Positions 24,762 through 32,817 of a stretch of DNA of 64,000 nt are shown here, in pieces (position 1 is the stretch's first letter; each line of letters begins with the position of its first letter). A model generated the notes under the pieces. The model saw only the letters and a list, made by a program, of their open reading frames with translations. It ran no database searches and was not told where the DNA came from. The DNA lies in contig NZ_CP157875.1 of assembly GCF_040215105.1 (NCBI RefSeq), positions 3,215,501 to 3,279,500 on the forward strand, given 5' to 3'. The position numbers were made by a program, and so were the translations under genes. This stretch comes from Aeromonas veronii (GTDB lineage Bacteria; Pseudomonadota; Gammaproteobacteria; Enterobacterales; Aeromonadaceae).

Positions 24762-26737
24762 CTGCGCCTCCGCGACCAACCCAGCAGGGCCAGCGCCAGG
24801 GGCCAGAGACCGAAGGCGCCGCCGCCACCATCGCCCCCCTCTTCCACTCGCTGGGTCACGGAGAGCTTGAAGGGGCTGATGGCGAAGAAGAGGTTGTTGC
24901 TGCAGGCGACCTTGAGGCGGGCGGTGCCGTCGTTGCCAGCGGGAATGGCCACGCTCGCCGACCCAGAGTTGGCCAGGCCGCTGGCCAGCAGGGTCCAGCT
25001 CGCCCCCTCGTCACGGGTCATGGCGATGTCGACCTTGCTGCAGTTGATGGGCGCCGCGTTGGTGCCCGCCACCTCCCAGCCGATGGTCTGATGGTGACCG
25101 GCCGCCAGCGGCGTCACCAGCGGGCTGGTCAGGCGGAAGGCCTTGCCGGTGTTGACCACCTGGATCTGCATGTCATCGCTGGCCACCCCGCCCTTGCCAT
25201 CCCTGGCCGTCAGCCGGAAGTTGAGCATCCGGTTGGTAGTGGGCCAGGCCTCCCCTTTCGCCAGGGTATTGGTGAGCAGGGAGGGCAGGCTCGGCAGGGT
25301 ACGTTCCGGCAGGCTGATGGGTGCCACGAAGGGGAACAGCGGGCGGGAGCCATCGTCAATCATGCTGGCGGCGCTAAACGACGCATTGCCCAGATCGATC
25401 TGCTCCCAGGTATAGGAGAGGGGGTCGCCGTCCAGGTCGCTGCCGCCCCCCTTGACCACGAAGGGGGTATTGGCCGGAATGGCATAATCGCTGCCGGCCG
25501 AGACCTGGGGCGCGTTGTTGGTCAGACTCTGGGCCGTGCCGCAGCTCGGCACCGAGGCCATGTGGGCCCGCATCTGCTCGATGGACTTGCTGTGGAAATA
25601 GGGCAGGCTGTTGACTTGCAGGTTCTCCTCCCCGCAGATCCCGGCATAGGCCATGATGGAGCTGCCGCTGCCCGGCTCCCAGGCCTGGCCGGGGGAGCGG
25701 TTGCCGCTGCCACAGCTGCCGGTGGTGCCGTTGAAGGTGTGCTCGGCGCCGAACTGGTGGCCGATCTCGTGGGCCACGTAGTCGATGAAGAAGGCATCCC
25801 CCACCGGATCGGCGGAGCCCGTCATCCCCGCCGAACGCTCATCGCCGCCGCACAAAGAGGCCAGCTGGGCCAGGCCACCGCCACCGGTATTGACCACGTG
25901 GCCGATGTCGAAGGGGCCGAGCTTGTTGCCGGCAAGGCTCTGGGCGCTCTTCTGCACGTTGACGTTGATATCGATGTCGTTGTCATCGTTCAAGAAGGGA
26001 TCCGTGGCGACATCGGTATAGATGATGGTGTCGTTGCCGCTGGCGAGCTGGAACTCGGCCGCCACATCCCGCTGGTACACCTCGTTGACCCGGTTGAGCA
26101 TGGTGGCGATGGCGGCCAGACCAGCCTCGACAGTGCCGCCGTGATACTGGGTGTATTCCCCCGCTGCCGAGACGGCAATCACATAGCGCTTGCGCACATT
26201 GCCATCCACCAGCACCTGGCGCGCCAGCTTCTTGGCCTCGCCGCCGATCACCTTGTCTGCCTCTTCCTCGAGCCGGCTGTGGGCATCCTGCTGGTAATAG
26301 ACGGCATAGCCTTCGCCATTGCGCAGGGGATCGACGAACACCATCCGCCCCTCGTGGCTGAACATGGCGTGGAACCCCTGAGGACCGAGGTCGAAGCGTC
26401 CCGTGTCAGTCGGGGAGAGTTTATTCTGCCCCTTGAAGGTCAGGATATCGGGATATTTTGCCGCCAGGTCTGCCGGCAGCAGATCATAGGGCTGAAGGGT
26501 GAAGACGGCCTCGTTGCCATCCGGCAGGGGCAGGGTCAGCTCGCGCGCTCCCCCTTTCAGGGCATCGAAGTGGTCGGCCGGCACCGTCGCTATGCGGTAG
26601 TGATTGGCCCGCACCTCGTAACCGTCGGCATCGGTGGCGCGCGCCACCAGGGTCTGCCACTCCTTGGCGGCCAGACCGGTGGAAGCCATCAGGCCCGCCA
26701 CCAGCAATGCCAGCGGGGAGAATTTCATCGACTGCAT
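24758..26737 (-). CDS. Secreted reprolysin-type zinc metalloprotease, GlyGly-CTERM
   Basis: 659-residue extracellular protease. The signal peptide covers about 1-23. A propeptide-like region runs to about 175, then a metzincin domain with the zinc site HEIGHQFGAEH (H323, E324, H327, H333) and the downstream SIMAYAG turn (Met). Two beta domains follow: PQVSAGSDYAIPANTPF, a PKD/cadherin-like repeat, and an Ig-like domain near 535-630. The C terminus GGDGGGGAFGLWPLALALLG then SRRRR is a GlyGly-CTERM anchor: glycine tract, hydrophobic helix, Arg cluster. Such proteins are cleaved by rhombosortase and exported by type II secretion. ATG 26737 follows AAGGAT. Confidence 0.9.
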   Translation of the reverse strand: MQSMKFSPLALLVAGLMASTGLAAKEWQTLVARATDADGYEVRANHYRIATVPADHFDALKGGARELTLPLPDGNEAVFTLQPYDLLPADLAAKYPDILTFKGQNKLSPTDTGRFDLGPQGFHAMFSHEGRMVFVDPLRNGEGYAVYYQQDAHSRLEEEADKVIGGEAKKLARQVLVDGNVRKRYVIAVSAAGEYTQYHGGTVEAGLAAIATMLNRVNEVYQRDVAAEFQLASGNDTIIYTDVATDPFLNDDNDIDINVNVQKSAQSLAGNKLGPFDIGHVVNTGGGGLAQLASLCGGDERSAGMTGSADPVGDAFFIDYVAHEIGHQFGAEHTFNGTTGSCGSGNRSPGQAWEPGSGSSIMAYAGICGEENLQVNSLPYFHSKSIEQMRAHMASVPSCGTAQSLTNNAPQVSAGSDYAIPANTPFVVKGGGSDLDGDPLSYTWEQIDLGNASFSAASMIDDGSRPLFPFVAPISLPERTLPSLPSLLTNTLAKGEAWPTTNRMLNFRLTARDGKGGVASDDMQIQVVNTGKAFRLTSPLVTPLAAGHHQTIGWEVAGTNAAPINCSKVDIAMTRDEGASWTLLASGLANSGSASVAIPAGNDGTARLKVACSNNLFFAISPFKLSVTQRVEEGGDGGGGAFGLWPLALALLGWSRRRR

Positions 26738-26948
26738 CTTTTTTTCATCCTTTTTAATGCGTTCACCCGAACTGCCACGGCATCATTTGCCTGCTGCCGT
26801 CATTAGTCCAGCCCCATCCCCTGTACATTCCCCGAATGGGGATGGTTGCACCGGCTCAGTCTAGCCCCTATCATTGCGCGGATTTGTCCGTTTCAGAACC
26901 CCCTCCGTGATGGGGCCGGTTCATCCTTTTTTGGCCAAGGTTAATCTC

Positions 26949-28160
26949 ATGCTCAAATCCCCACTGTTGCCCCGTTTCGGGGATCTGGTCGTTGCCATCG
27001 TTGATGATGTGCTGGCTCAGGGTCTCACCCTGGACAGGGCCTATGCCCGCCACTTCTCCGGCATCGAACTCAAACCCCAAGAACAGGCAAGGATTGCCCT
27101 GGTCACCGGCGATCTGCTGCGTCGGCTCAGCCTCTACTGCTTCCTGACCGGCATCCAGGTGCGCCAGGCCTCGAAAAACGTCTGGCCGCTGCTGCACAGC
27201 TGGCACGCCTTCCACAAGATAGCTCAGCCGAACAACCCGACGCTGGATCGCTTCAACGAAGAGGCCTTCCGTCGCCGCCTGACCGAGGCCAAGAAGAACC
27301 CGGTGCTGATGGATGGTTGCCCGACCTGGCTGGAGAAACTCGGCAGCGAGCAGCTCGGCGAGGCCTGGCCTGCCGAGCGTGCCGCCCTGGCCTGGATGCC
27401 CAAGCGTTACCTGCGGGTCAACACCCTCAAGTGCACCAGGGAAGAGCTGCAAGCGGCCCTGGCCAAGGAGCAGGTCACCACAATCCCGGTGGAGGGGGTG
27501 GAGAGCGCCCTGCAGGTCACCTCGGACGCCGCCCTGTTCCGCACCAAGGCCTTCGCCGATGGCTGGTTCGAACAGCAGGATGCGGGCTCCCAACTGGTGG
27601 CTGCGGCCTTGGACGTTACCCCCGGCATGCGGGTCATCGACGCCTGCGCCGGCGCCGGTGGCAAGACCCTGCACCTGGCCGCCATGATGAACGGCAAGGG
27701 CCGCCTGCTGGCCATGGACGTGGAAGAGTGGAAGCTTGAGAACCTCAAGCAACGCGCCCGCCGCGCCGGTGCCCACAACGTGGAGACCCGGGTCATCGAG
27801 AGCAGCAAGACCGTCAAGCGCCTCAAGGGCACCGCCGATCGGGTGCTGCTGGACGTCCCCTGCTCCGGCCTGGGCGTGCTCAAGCGCAATCCGGATGCCA
27901 AGTGGCGCGATACCGCCGAGCGGCTGCCGGTGCTGGTCGCCCTGCAAGAAGAGATCCTGCAGCGCTACAGCCAGATGACCAAGGTGGGCGGCATCCTGGT
28001 CTACGCCACCTGCTCCATCCTGCCCGAGGAGAACCGCCAGCAGGTGGACAAGTTCCTGGCGGCCAACGACAACTACCGCCTGCTGGATGACCACAGCGTC
28101 AGCCCTGCCGCGACCGGCTTCGATGGCTTCTACATGGCGCGTATCGAGCGCATCGGCTGA
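26949..28160 (+). CDS. RsmB/NOP-family RNA m5C methyltransferase
   Basis: 403-residue SAM-dependent RNA cytosine methyltransferase. The SAM motif is VIDACAGAGGKTLHLAA. The two catalytic cysteines are in LLDVPCSGLGVLKRNP and YATCSILPEEN, and the RYLRVNTLK and QDAGSQL motifs precede them. The N-terminal part (about 1-150) is shorter than the NusB-like domain of RsmB and lacks the PUA domain of RsmF, so it is a different family member whose target rRNA or tRNA base is uncertain. ATG 26949 follows AAGG by nine bases. It is divergent from the metalloprotease. Confidence 0.85.
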   Translation: MLKSPLLPRFGDLVVAIVDDVLAQGLTLDRAYARHFSGIELKPQEQARIALVTGDLLRRLSLYCFLTGIQVRQASKNVWPLLHSWHAFHKIAQPNNPTLDRFNEEAFRRRLTEAKKNPVLMDGCPTWLEKLGSEQLGEAWPAERAALAWMPKRYLRVNTLKCTREELQAALAKEQVTTIPVEGVESALQVTSDAALFRTKAFADGWFEQQDAGSQLVAAALDVTPGMRVIDACAGAGGKTLHLAAMMNGKGRLLAMDVEEWKLENLKQRARRAGAHNVETRVIESSKTVKRLKGTADRVLLDVPCSGLGVLKRNPDAKWRDTAERLPVLVALQEEILQRYSQMTKVGGILVYATCSILPEENRQQVDKFLAANDNYRLLDDHSVSPAATGFDGFYMARIERIG

Positions 28161-28173
28161 TGAGTCGGTGAAG

Positions 28174-28206
28174 ATAAAAAGGGGAGCCACTGGCTCCCCT
28201 TTTTGC
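28174..28206. terminator. Bidirectional terminator
   Basis: AAAAAGGGGAGCCA and TGGCTCCCCTTTTT form a near-perfect stem between the convergent methyltransferase and grxD genes. Confidence 0.92.
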
Positions 28207-28223
28207 ATGATATGGCTGCAACC

Positions 28224-28568
28224 TTATTCGGCGGCGGCATCATCCTGCTTGTGCTTGGCGGCCACTTCCTTGATCAGGGTCTGCAGTTCGCCGGCCTGGA
28301 ACATCTCGATCATGATGTCACAGCCGCCGATCAGCTCCCCTTCCACCCACAGCTGGGGGAAAGTCGGCCAGTTGGCAAACTTCGGCAACTCGGCGCGAAT
28401 GTCCGGGTTTTGCAGGATGTCGACGTAAGCAAAGGGCTCGCCGCAGGACATCATGGCCTGGGAAGCCTGGGCAGAGAAACCGCAGCTCGGAAGCTTGGGG
28501 GAACCCTTCATGTAAAGGATGATGGGATTTTCAGCCAGCTGCTGTTTGATCTTTTCGATAGTTTCCAT
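28224..28568 (-). CDS. grxD: Monothiol glutaredoxin, CGFS type
   Basis: 114-residue Grx4-type protein with the monothiol active site CGFS (residues 29-32), the preceding MKGSPKLP and the WPTFPQLWVEGELIGGCDI glutathione-binding segment. Such proteins carry and transfer [2Fe-2S] clusters, often together with BolA. Full length. The start is preceded by AGGCACC rather than a strong site (CCTATGGAAA context). It sits next to sodB, divergent, both iron- or redox-linked. Confidence 0.95.
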   Translation of the reverse strand: METIEKIKQQLAENPIILYMKGSPKLPSCGFSAQASQAMMSCGEPFAYVDILQNPDIRAELPKFANWPTFPQLWVEGELIGGCDIMIEMFQAGELQTLIKEVAAKHKQDDAAAE

Positions 28569-28705
28569 AGGTGCCTCACTGGAGCGATTTCGGCGCTCAT
28601 TCTACTGCAAACCGGGCGGAGCACAAACTGGCAAACCGGGACAAATGGAAGAAGAGATGCATCAATAGTCGCCCCGTTGATCCAGGTCATGGCGCGAATC
28701 AAGAG

Positions 28706-28735
28706 TTGTTAGCCCATCTTTGATACTGCTACAAT
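28706..28735 (+). promoter_or_regulatory. Sigma-70 promoter of sodB
   Basis: TTGTTA at 28706-28711 and TACAAT at 28730-28735 with an 18-base spacer. A leader of about 115 bases precedes the start codon, long enough for post-transcriptional control. Confidence 0.55.
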
Positions 28736-28855
28736 CGATGGGCTTTGGGCCATCCGGCCCCCTATATTAACAACAATTCTTTTCACATATAGAAAAGAGT
28801 ACGCAATGTCTTGCAACCGTCGCTGTCGCACGGTCCAGCCAATGGAGAGTAGAAA

Positions 28856-29440
28856 ATGGCATTCGAACTTCCCGCTCTGCCCTATGCAATCAATGCTCTG
28901 GAACCGCACATCTCCCAGGAAACCCTGGAATATCACCACGGCAAGCACCACAACACCTACGTGGTCAACCTGAACAACCTGGTACCGGGTACCGAGTTTG
29001 AAGGCAAGTCTCTGGAAGAGATCATCAAGACCTCCACCGGTGGTGTCTTCAACAACGCCGCCCAGATCTGGAACCACACCTTCTACTGGCACTGCCTCTC
29101 CCCGAACGGCGGTGGCGAGCCCACCGGCGCCCTGGCCGATGCCATCACCAAGGCCTTCGGCTCTTTCGCCGAGTTCAAGGATGCCTTCACCAAGTCTGCC
29201 ATCGGCAACTTCGGTTCCAGCTGGACTTGGCTGGTGAAAAAAGCCGACGGCTCCCTGGCCATCGTCAACACCTCCAACGCCGGCTGCCCGCTGACCGAAG
29301 CCGGGACCACCCCGCTGCTGACCGTCGACCTGTGGGAGCACGCCTACTACATCGATTTCCGCAACCTGCGTCCGAAGTACATGGAAACCTTCTGGACCCT
29401 GATCAACTGGGAATTCGTGGCCAAGAACCTGGCGGCCTGA
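28856..29440 (+). CDS. sodB: Iron superoxide dismutase
   Basis: 194-residue cytosolic Fe-superoxide dismutase converting superoxide to oxygen and peroxide. Metal ligands are in EYHHGKHHNTYV, NHTFYWH, VDLWEHAYYIDF. The active-site segment GSSWTWLV and the residue pattern around AAQIWNHTFYW are of the iron type. Start ATG 28856 follows GGAG. It is followed by a strong terminator. Confidence 0.96.
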   Translation: MAFELPALPYAINALEPHISQETLEYHHGKHHNTYVVNLNNLVPGTEFEGKSLEEIIKTSTGGVFNNAAQIWNHTFYWHCLSPNGGGEPTGALADAITKAFGSFAEFKDAFTKSAIGNFGSSWTWLVKKADGSLAIVNTSNAGCPLTEAGTTPLLTVDLWEHAYYIDFRNLRPKYMETFWTLINWEFVAKNLAA

Positions 29441-29457
29441 TAAGCCCAGCTCTTGCC

Positions 29458-29488
29458 AAAACGCCCCGCCATCGCGGGGCGTTTTTTT
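29458..29488 (+). terminator. Terminator of sodB
   Basis: AAAACGCCCCGC and GCGGGGCGTTTT followed by TTTT, starting about 18 bases after the sodB stop. Confidence 0.92.
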
Positions 29489-29503
29489 ATGGATTCGACT
29501 GAC

Positions 29504-29532
29504 AGAAAAGGCGCCCGCAGGCGCCTTTCTCA
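29504..29532 (-). terminator. Terminator of mlaA
   Basis: AAAGGCGCC and GGCGCCTTT around CGCA, followed on the minus strand by TCTGTC. It lies just after the mlaA stop. Confidence 0.75.
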
Positions 29533-29548
29533 CACAGGATGCACAAGC

Positions 29549-30358
29549 TTACTGGTCTATCTCGTCGAGATAGTCATCCAGGTTGCTGTCGTCCTCCTGG
29601 GGCTTCTGATCCTTGAGCTCAGCCTGGCGACCGCTCACCTTGCCGTCGTTGTACTGCAGATAGAAGTCCTTGGTCAGGGCATAAGGATCCAGGGCATTGT
29701 CGATGATCCGCTCCTGATCGATGAGCTTGGATCGGGTACCCAGTCCATCCAGTGCCCAGTGCACCACCTTCAGCGGGAAGGTCAGCAGCGCGTAGGGGAA
29801 GTAGATGGTATCGATGGTATCCCCCACCAGCTCGCGCGTGGTGGTCGGGCCGTAGACGGGCACCATGACGTAGGCGCCGTCACCGATGTCGGCCTTGCCG
29901 AGCACGGTATCCATCTCCAGGGTATTGCGCGGGAGGCCCGCATGCTTGGCCACGTCGAAGAAGCCGAACAGACCCAGGGTGGTATTGATGGTGAAACGGC
30001 CCAGGTTGGTTCCCGCTCCCGGCAGATCCCCCACCAGCAGGTGGTTCACCATGCTGCTCGGCTCGTCGAAGTTGTCCACGAAGTTTTCGATGCTGTCTCT
30101 CACCCCCTGCGGCACATAACGGGCATAACCGTGAACCACGGGACGAGCCACATAGGGCTCAAGCATATCGTAGTTGACCGCCCACATGGCCCGGTTGGCC
30201 CCCTGGAAGGGGTCACGAGGATCGCTGGCCGTGCTGGTGGCTTCGGGACGATTTGGAGTCTCTTCGAGATCCAGGCTCTCTGGGCCTGACTTGGGAGGGC
30301 CACCCGCACAGCCCCCCAACAGCAGTGCCACCACCAATGCTCCTGAACGCAGATACAT
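29549..30358 (-). CDS. mlaA: Phospholipid-binding lipoprotein MlaA (VacJ)
   Basis: 269-residue outer-membrane lipoprotein with lipobox LGGC (Cys17). It removes misplaced phospholipids from the outer leaflet and passes them to the periplasmic Mla pathway. Family features: DPFQGANRAMWAVNYDMLEPYVARP, GVRDSIENFVDNFDEPSSMVN, GLFGFFDVAKHAGL, PVYGPTTTRELVGDTID. The acidic tail DDSNLDDYLDEIDQ is typical. ATG 30358 follows AGGA; a TATAAT on the same strand at 30400-30395 suggests its own promoter apart from the ccm operon. Confidence 0.95.
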   Translation of the reverse strand: MYLRSGALVVALLLGGCAGGPPKSGPESLDLEETPNRPEATSTASDPRDPFQGANRAMWAVNYDMLEPYVARPVVHGYARYVPQGVRDSIENFVDNFDEPSSMVNHLLVGDLPGAGTNLGRFTINTTLGLFGFFDVAKHAGLPRNTLEMDTVLGKADIGDGAYVMVPVYGPTTTRELVGDTIDTIYFPYALLTFPLKVVHWALDGLGTRSKLIDQERIIDNALDPYALTKDFYLQYNDGKVSGRQAELKDQKPQEDDSNLDDYLDEIDQ

Positions 30359-30394
30359 ATGATAATCCTAAACTTTTATGAGCGAACCGTATGA

Positions 30395-30400
30395 ATTATA
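30395..30400 (-). promoter_or_regulatory. TATAAT -10 element upstream of mlaA
   Basis: Perfect TATAAT on the minus strand 37 bases upstream of mlaA. No good -35 is seen at the expected distance, so strength is uncertain. Confidence 0.45.
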
Positions 30401-30438
30401 GGCGGCCCGCCCCATCCAGGGGTCGGGCCAAGAGGGTA

Positions 30439-31713
30439 TTAGAGGGCGTGATCGATGCGGATGTCAATCGGCGCTGACGGAATGGTGGTGGTCGGTACCG
30501 TCACGGAGATCCCTTCGAAGGCTCCCTCCTTGTTCATGACGTTGCCGCCACGGGAGAGCCGGGCCTTGAATTGCAGTGCCGGATAGGTGGCCAGCTTGCT
30601 GCCTTCCATCATGGCATCATCGTCGCCAAGGGAGAGGGTCAGCGGGAACTGAGGTCCCGGGATGCGTTTGACGGCGATGGGCATGGGCGGGCCATCGGGG
30701 ATCACCGCGAATACGAACAGGTGGGCATCCTCCGGCATCTGGATGCCGGGGGCCAGGGTGACGTGCAGCGGGTATTCTCCCTCCTTCACCACGGGGACCT
30801 GCACCTGGGCACTGCCTTGCTCATGCTGGGCAACCGGCGCCCGAGTGACGGCGATGCCGCGCTGGCGCAGCTGCTGCTCGGCATACTCGATGGAGCGCTC
30901 CACCATCACATAGCGGGTCGATCCCTTCTCCAGCAGCGGCAGCATGGCCTGCCAGCGAACGAGGGCGGTCTGGAAGTCCTCTTTTTGCAGCGCCATGAAG
31001 GCATAGACGGAGCGCGCCTCGATATTGCCGGGATCCTGGGCGATGGCCGCCTGCAACAGACGATCCGCCTGCGCCTCATCACCCGTCATCATCAGGGCCT
31101 GGGCATAGGGCACCGCCACCATGGCCTTCTGTGGCGCAAGCGAATAGGCACGCTCCAGCGCCTCGCGGGCCATCTCGGGATCGTTGCCATCCAGGGTGAG
31201 TCGGCCGAGCAGCAACCAGCCTCGATAGTCGTTCGGTTCTTCTTTGAGGCGGGTACGCAGGGCCAGCGTGAAGTCCAGCAGATCCTGCTCGGTCACCTCG
31301 GCATCCCGTTCCACCAGAATGCGATTGCTGAGCTCCCCGAGGCGGCTGCTGGCATCCTGCCAGCGCTGCACCTCCTGCCAGGCGCCGAGCTTGAAGTAGA
31401 GGCCGACACTCACCACCACCAGTACCAGCACACCGGGGATCCAGATCAGGCTCTTGCCACCACGGGCGGTCTGCTCCACGTCGGGGATGTCGTCCAAGAG
31501 GCTGCGCTGCAGCTCCACCAGGGACTCCGACTCCTCCGCCAGCACCCCCTGCTCGCGCTCTTCGCCTATCTCCAGCAGGCGCTGGCGATAGAGTTGCTTG
31601 TTGAGGGCCGAGCGGCTGATGCTCTGACGTCCTTCACCGCGCCACAGCGGCAGGATCAGCGCCAGACTGACCAATACCAGCAGGGCCGCGCCCAGTATCC
31701 AAAATGCGGTCAT
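30439..31713 (-). CDS. ccmI: Cytochrome c maturation protein CcmI
   Basis: 424-residue membrane protein with two N-terminal membrane segments (about 3-23 and 88-110) around a charged loop that contains LYRQRLLEIGEEREQGVLAEE, then a periplasmic TPR domain (about 140-300) and a C-terminal beta domain. It holds apocytochrome c for heme ligation by CcmF/CcmH. E. coli has this fused to CcmH; here the two are separate. GTTTCTCTTCC on the plus strand shows a GAGGAAGAG ribosome site, and the ATG overlaps the ccmH stop (ATGA). Confidence 0.92.
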   Translation of the reverse strand: MTAFWILGAALLVLVSLALILPLWRGEGRQSISRSALNKQLYRQRLLEIGEEREQGVLAEESESLVELQRSLLDDIPDVEQTARGGKSLIWIPGVLVLVVVSVGLYFKLGAWQEVQRWQDASSRLGELSNRILVERDAEVTEQDLLDFTLALRTRLKEEPNDYRGWLLLGRLTLDGNDPEMAREALERAYSLAPQKAMVAVPYAQALMMTGDEAQADRLLQAAIAQDPGNIEARSVYAFMALQKEDFQTALVRWQAMLPLLEKGSTRYVMVERSIEYAEQQLRQRGIAVTRAPVAQHEQGSAQVQVPVVKEGEYPLHVTLAPGIQMPEDAHLFVFAVIPDGPPMPIAVKRIPGPQFPLTLSLGDDDAMMEGSKLATYPALQFKARLSRGGNVMNKEGAFEGISVTVPTTTIPSAPIDIRIDHAL

Positions 31714-32189
31714 TGTTTCTCTTCCTCTTTGAGCAGGGCGGCCAGCCGGGCCTGCTCCTCCGGGCTCAGGGTCTGCTCGGGTCGTTCGGTGGCAGGGGCT
31801 CGGCGGCGGCTTCGCACCACCACGGTGGCGGCGCCGATGACGATCACCAGCAAGGGGCCGAGCCAGAGGATCAGGGTCGAGGCCATCAGGGGGGGATCAT
31901 AGAGGATGAAATTGCCGTAGCGGGCCACCATGTAATCCACCACCTCCTGCTTGTCCTTGCCTTCGCGCACCATCTGATAGGTCTTGTCACGCAAGTCCTT
32001 GGCGAGGCCGGCGTTGGAATCGGCGATATCCTGGTTCTGGCACTTGGGACAGCGCAGCTCCTTGGTCAGCTCGCGAAAGGTCTGCTCCTGGGCGTCGTTG
32101 TCGAAGGTATAGACGTCGATGGCGGCGCGGGCCTGACCGGCGCCAAACAGTCCCGCCATCAACAGCAGGGATGCAATAAGCGTTTTCAT
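31710..32189 (-). CDS. ccmH: Cytochrome c maturation thiol oxidoreductase CcmH
   Basis: 159-residue protein with signal peptide (about 1-22), redox motif LRCPKCQNQ (C47, C50), and a C-terminal membrane helix near 104-126. It reduces the apocytochrome CxxCH disulfide in the periplasm so heme can be attached. The short form corresponds to the N-terminal half of E. coli CcmH. Coupled to ccmI by a four-base overlap. Confidence 0.95.
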   Translation of the reverse strand: MKTLIASLLLMAGLFGAGQARAAIDVYTFDNDAQEQTFRELTKELRCPKCQNQDIADSNAGLAKDLRDKTYQMVREGKDKQEVVDYMVARYGNFILYDPPLMASTLILWLGPLLVIVIGAATVVVRSRRRAPATERPEQTLSPEEQARLAALLKEEEKQ

Positions 32190-32200
32190 CGGTTGCTCCC

Positions 32201-32731
32201 TTATTTCATGGCGTCATAGATGGGTTTGAGGGTCGAGGCCCAGACTTCGGGATTGACGTCCCCCACGTGGCGGTAGCGGATGATGCCCTGACTGTCGATG
32301 AAGAAGGTCTCGGGGGCGCCATAGACGCCGAGATCCAGCCCCAGCATGCCATCCGGATCATAGAGGTTGATCTGATAGGGGTTGCCGAGCTCCGCCAGCC
32401 ACTTGATGGCCTTGTCCCGCTCGTCCTTGTAGTTCATGCCGACGATATAGATCCCCTGCCCCGCCAGCTGCTTGAGGTAGGTATGCTCCCCGTAGCAGGT
32501 GGGGCACCAGGTGGCCCAGACATTGAGCAGCATGGGGCGCCCCTTGAAGATGCTCCTGTCGTGCTGCTTGTCGAGATCATAGATGTCCTGCAGGGTGAAG
32601 ACGGGCACCTCCTTATCCACCATCACGGATTCCAACTTGGTGGGATCGGAGTAGAGCCCCTTGAACAGGAAAACGGCGCCGGCCAAAAAGATGATGAAGG
32701 GCAGCAGAAACAACCAGGTTTTACGACTCAT
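32201..32731 (-). CDS. ccmG: Thiol:disulfide interchange protein CcmG/DsbE
   Basis: 176-residue membrane-anchored thioredoxin-like protein with one N-terminal helix (about 6-25) and active site WCPTC (C76, C79). GVYGAPETFFID holds the conserved cis-Pro loop of the CcmG family. It supplies electrons for apocytochrome reduction. ATG 32731 follows AGAGGGAT by seven bases and overlaps the stop of the small ORF between it and ccmF (ATGA). Confidence 0.95.
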   Translation of the reverse strand: MSRKTWLFLLPFIIFLAGAVFLFKGLYSDPTKLESVMVDKEVPVFTLQDIYDLDKQHDRSIFKGRPMLLNVWATWCPTCYGEHTYLKQLAGQGIYIVGMNYKDERDKAIKWLAELGNPYQINLYDPDGMLGLDLGVYGAPETFFIDSQGIIRYRHVGDVNPEVWASTLKPIYDAMK

Positions 32732-32817
32732 GCCTTGGATCCCTCTGCACAGCGGCCATGGAAGCGGTGATTGTCATTAAAAAAGGTCGGAAACAAGCCG
32801 GTTTTACGGTGCCTCAT
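32728..32817 (-). CDS. Short ORF at duplicated ccmF/ccmG junction
   Basis: A 29-codon ORF links ccmF and ccmG: its ATG overlaps the ccmF stop and its TGA overlaps the ccmG start. Its first codons (MRHRKTGLF) mirror the start of CcmG (MSRKTWLF), and the bases before its stop mirror the ccmF end (GGGATCCAAGGCATGA against GGAGTCCAAGTCATGA). This is therefore a diverged tandem copy of the ccmF-end/ccmG-start junction. Whether the peptide matters is unknown; it may only keep ribosomes coupled through the gap. Confidence 0.5.
   Translation of the reverse strand: MRHRKTGLFPTFFNDNHRFHGRCAEGSKA

Noticed and set aside
25091-26806. 571-codon open frame on the plus strand
   Set aside because: Antisense to the metalloprotease, which has signal peptide, zinc motif and GlyGly-CTERM. 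No start signal or domain supports the plus frame.
30404-30428. GC-rich hairpin after ccmI as a terminator
   Set aside because: The stem is imperfect and lacks a T-run; it also overlaps the putative mlaA promoter, so I do not call it.
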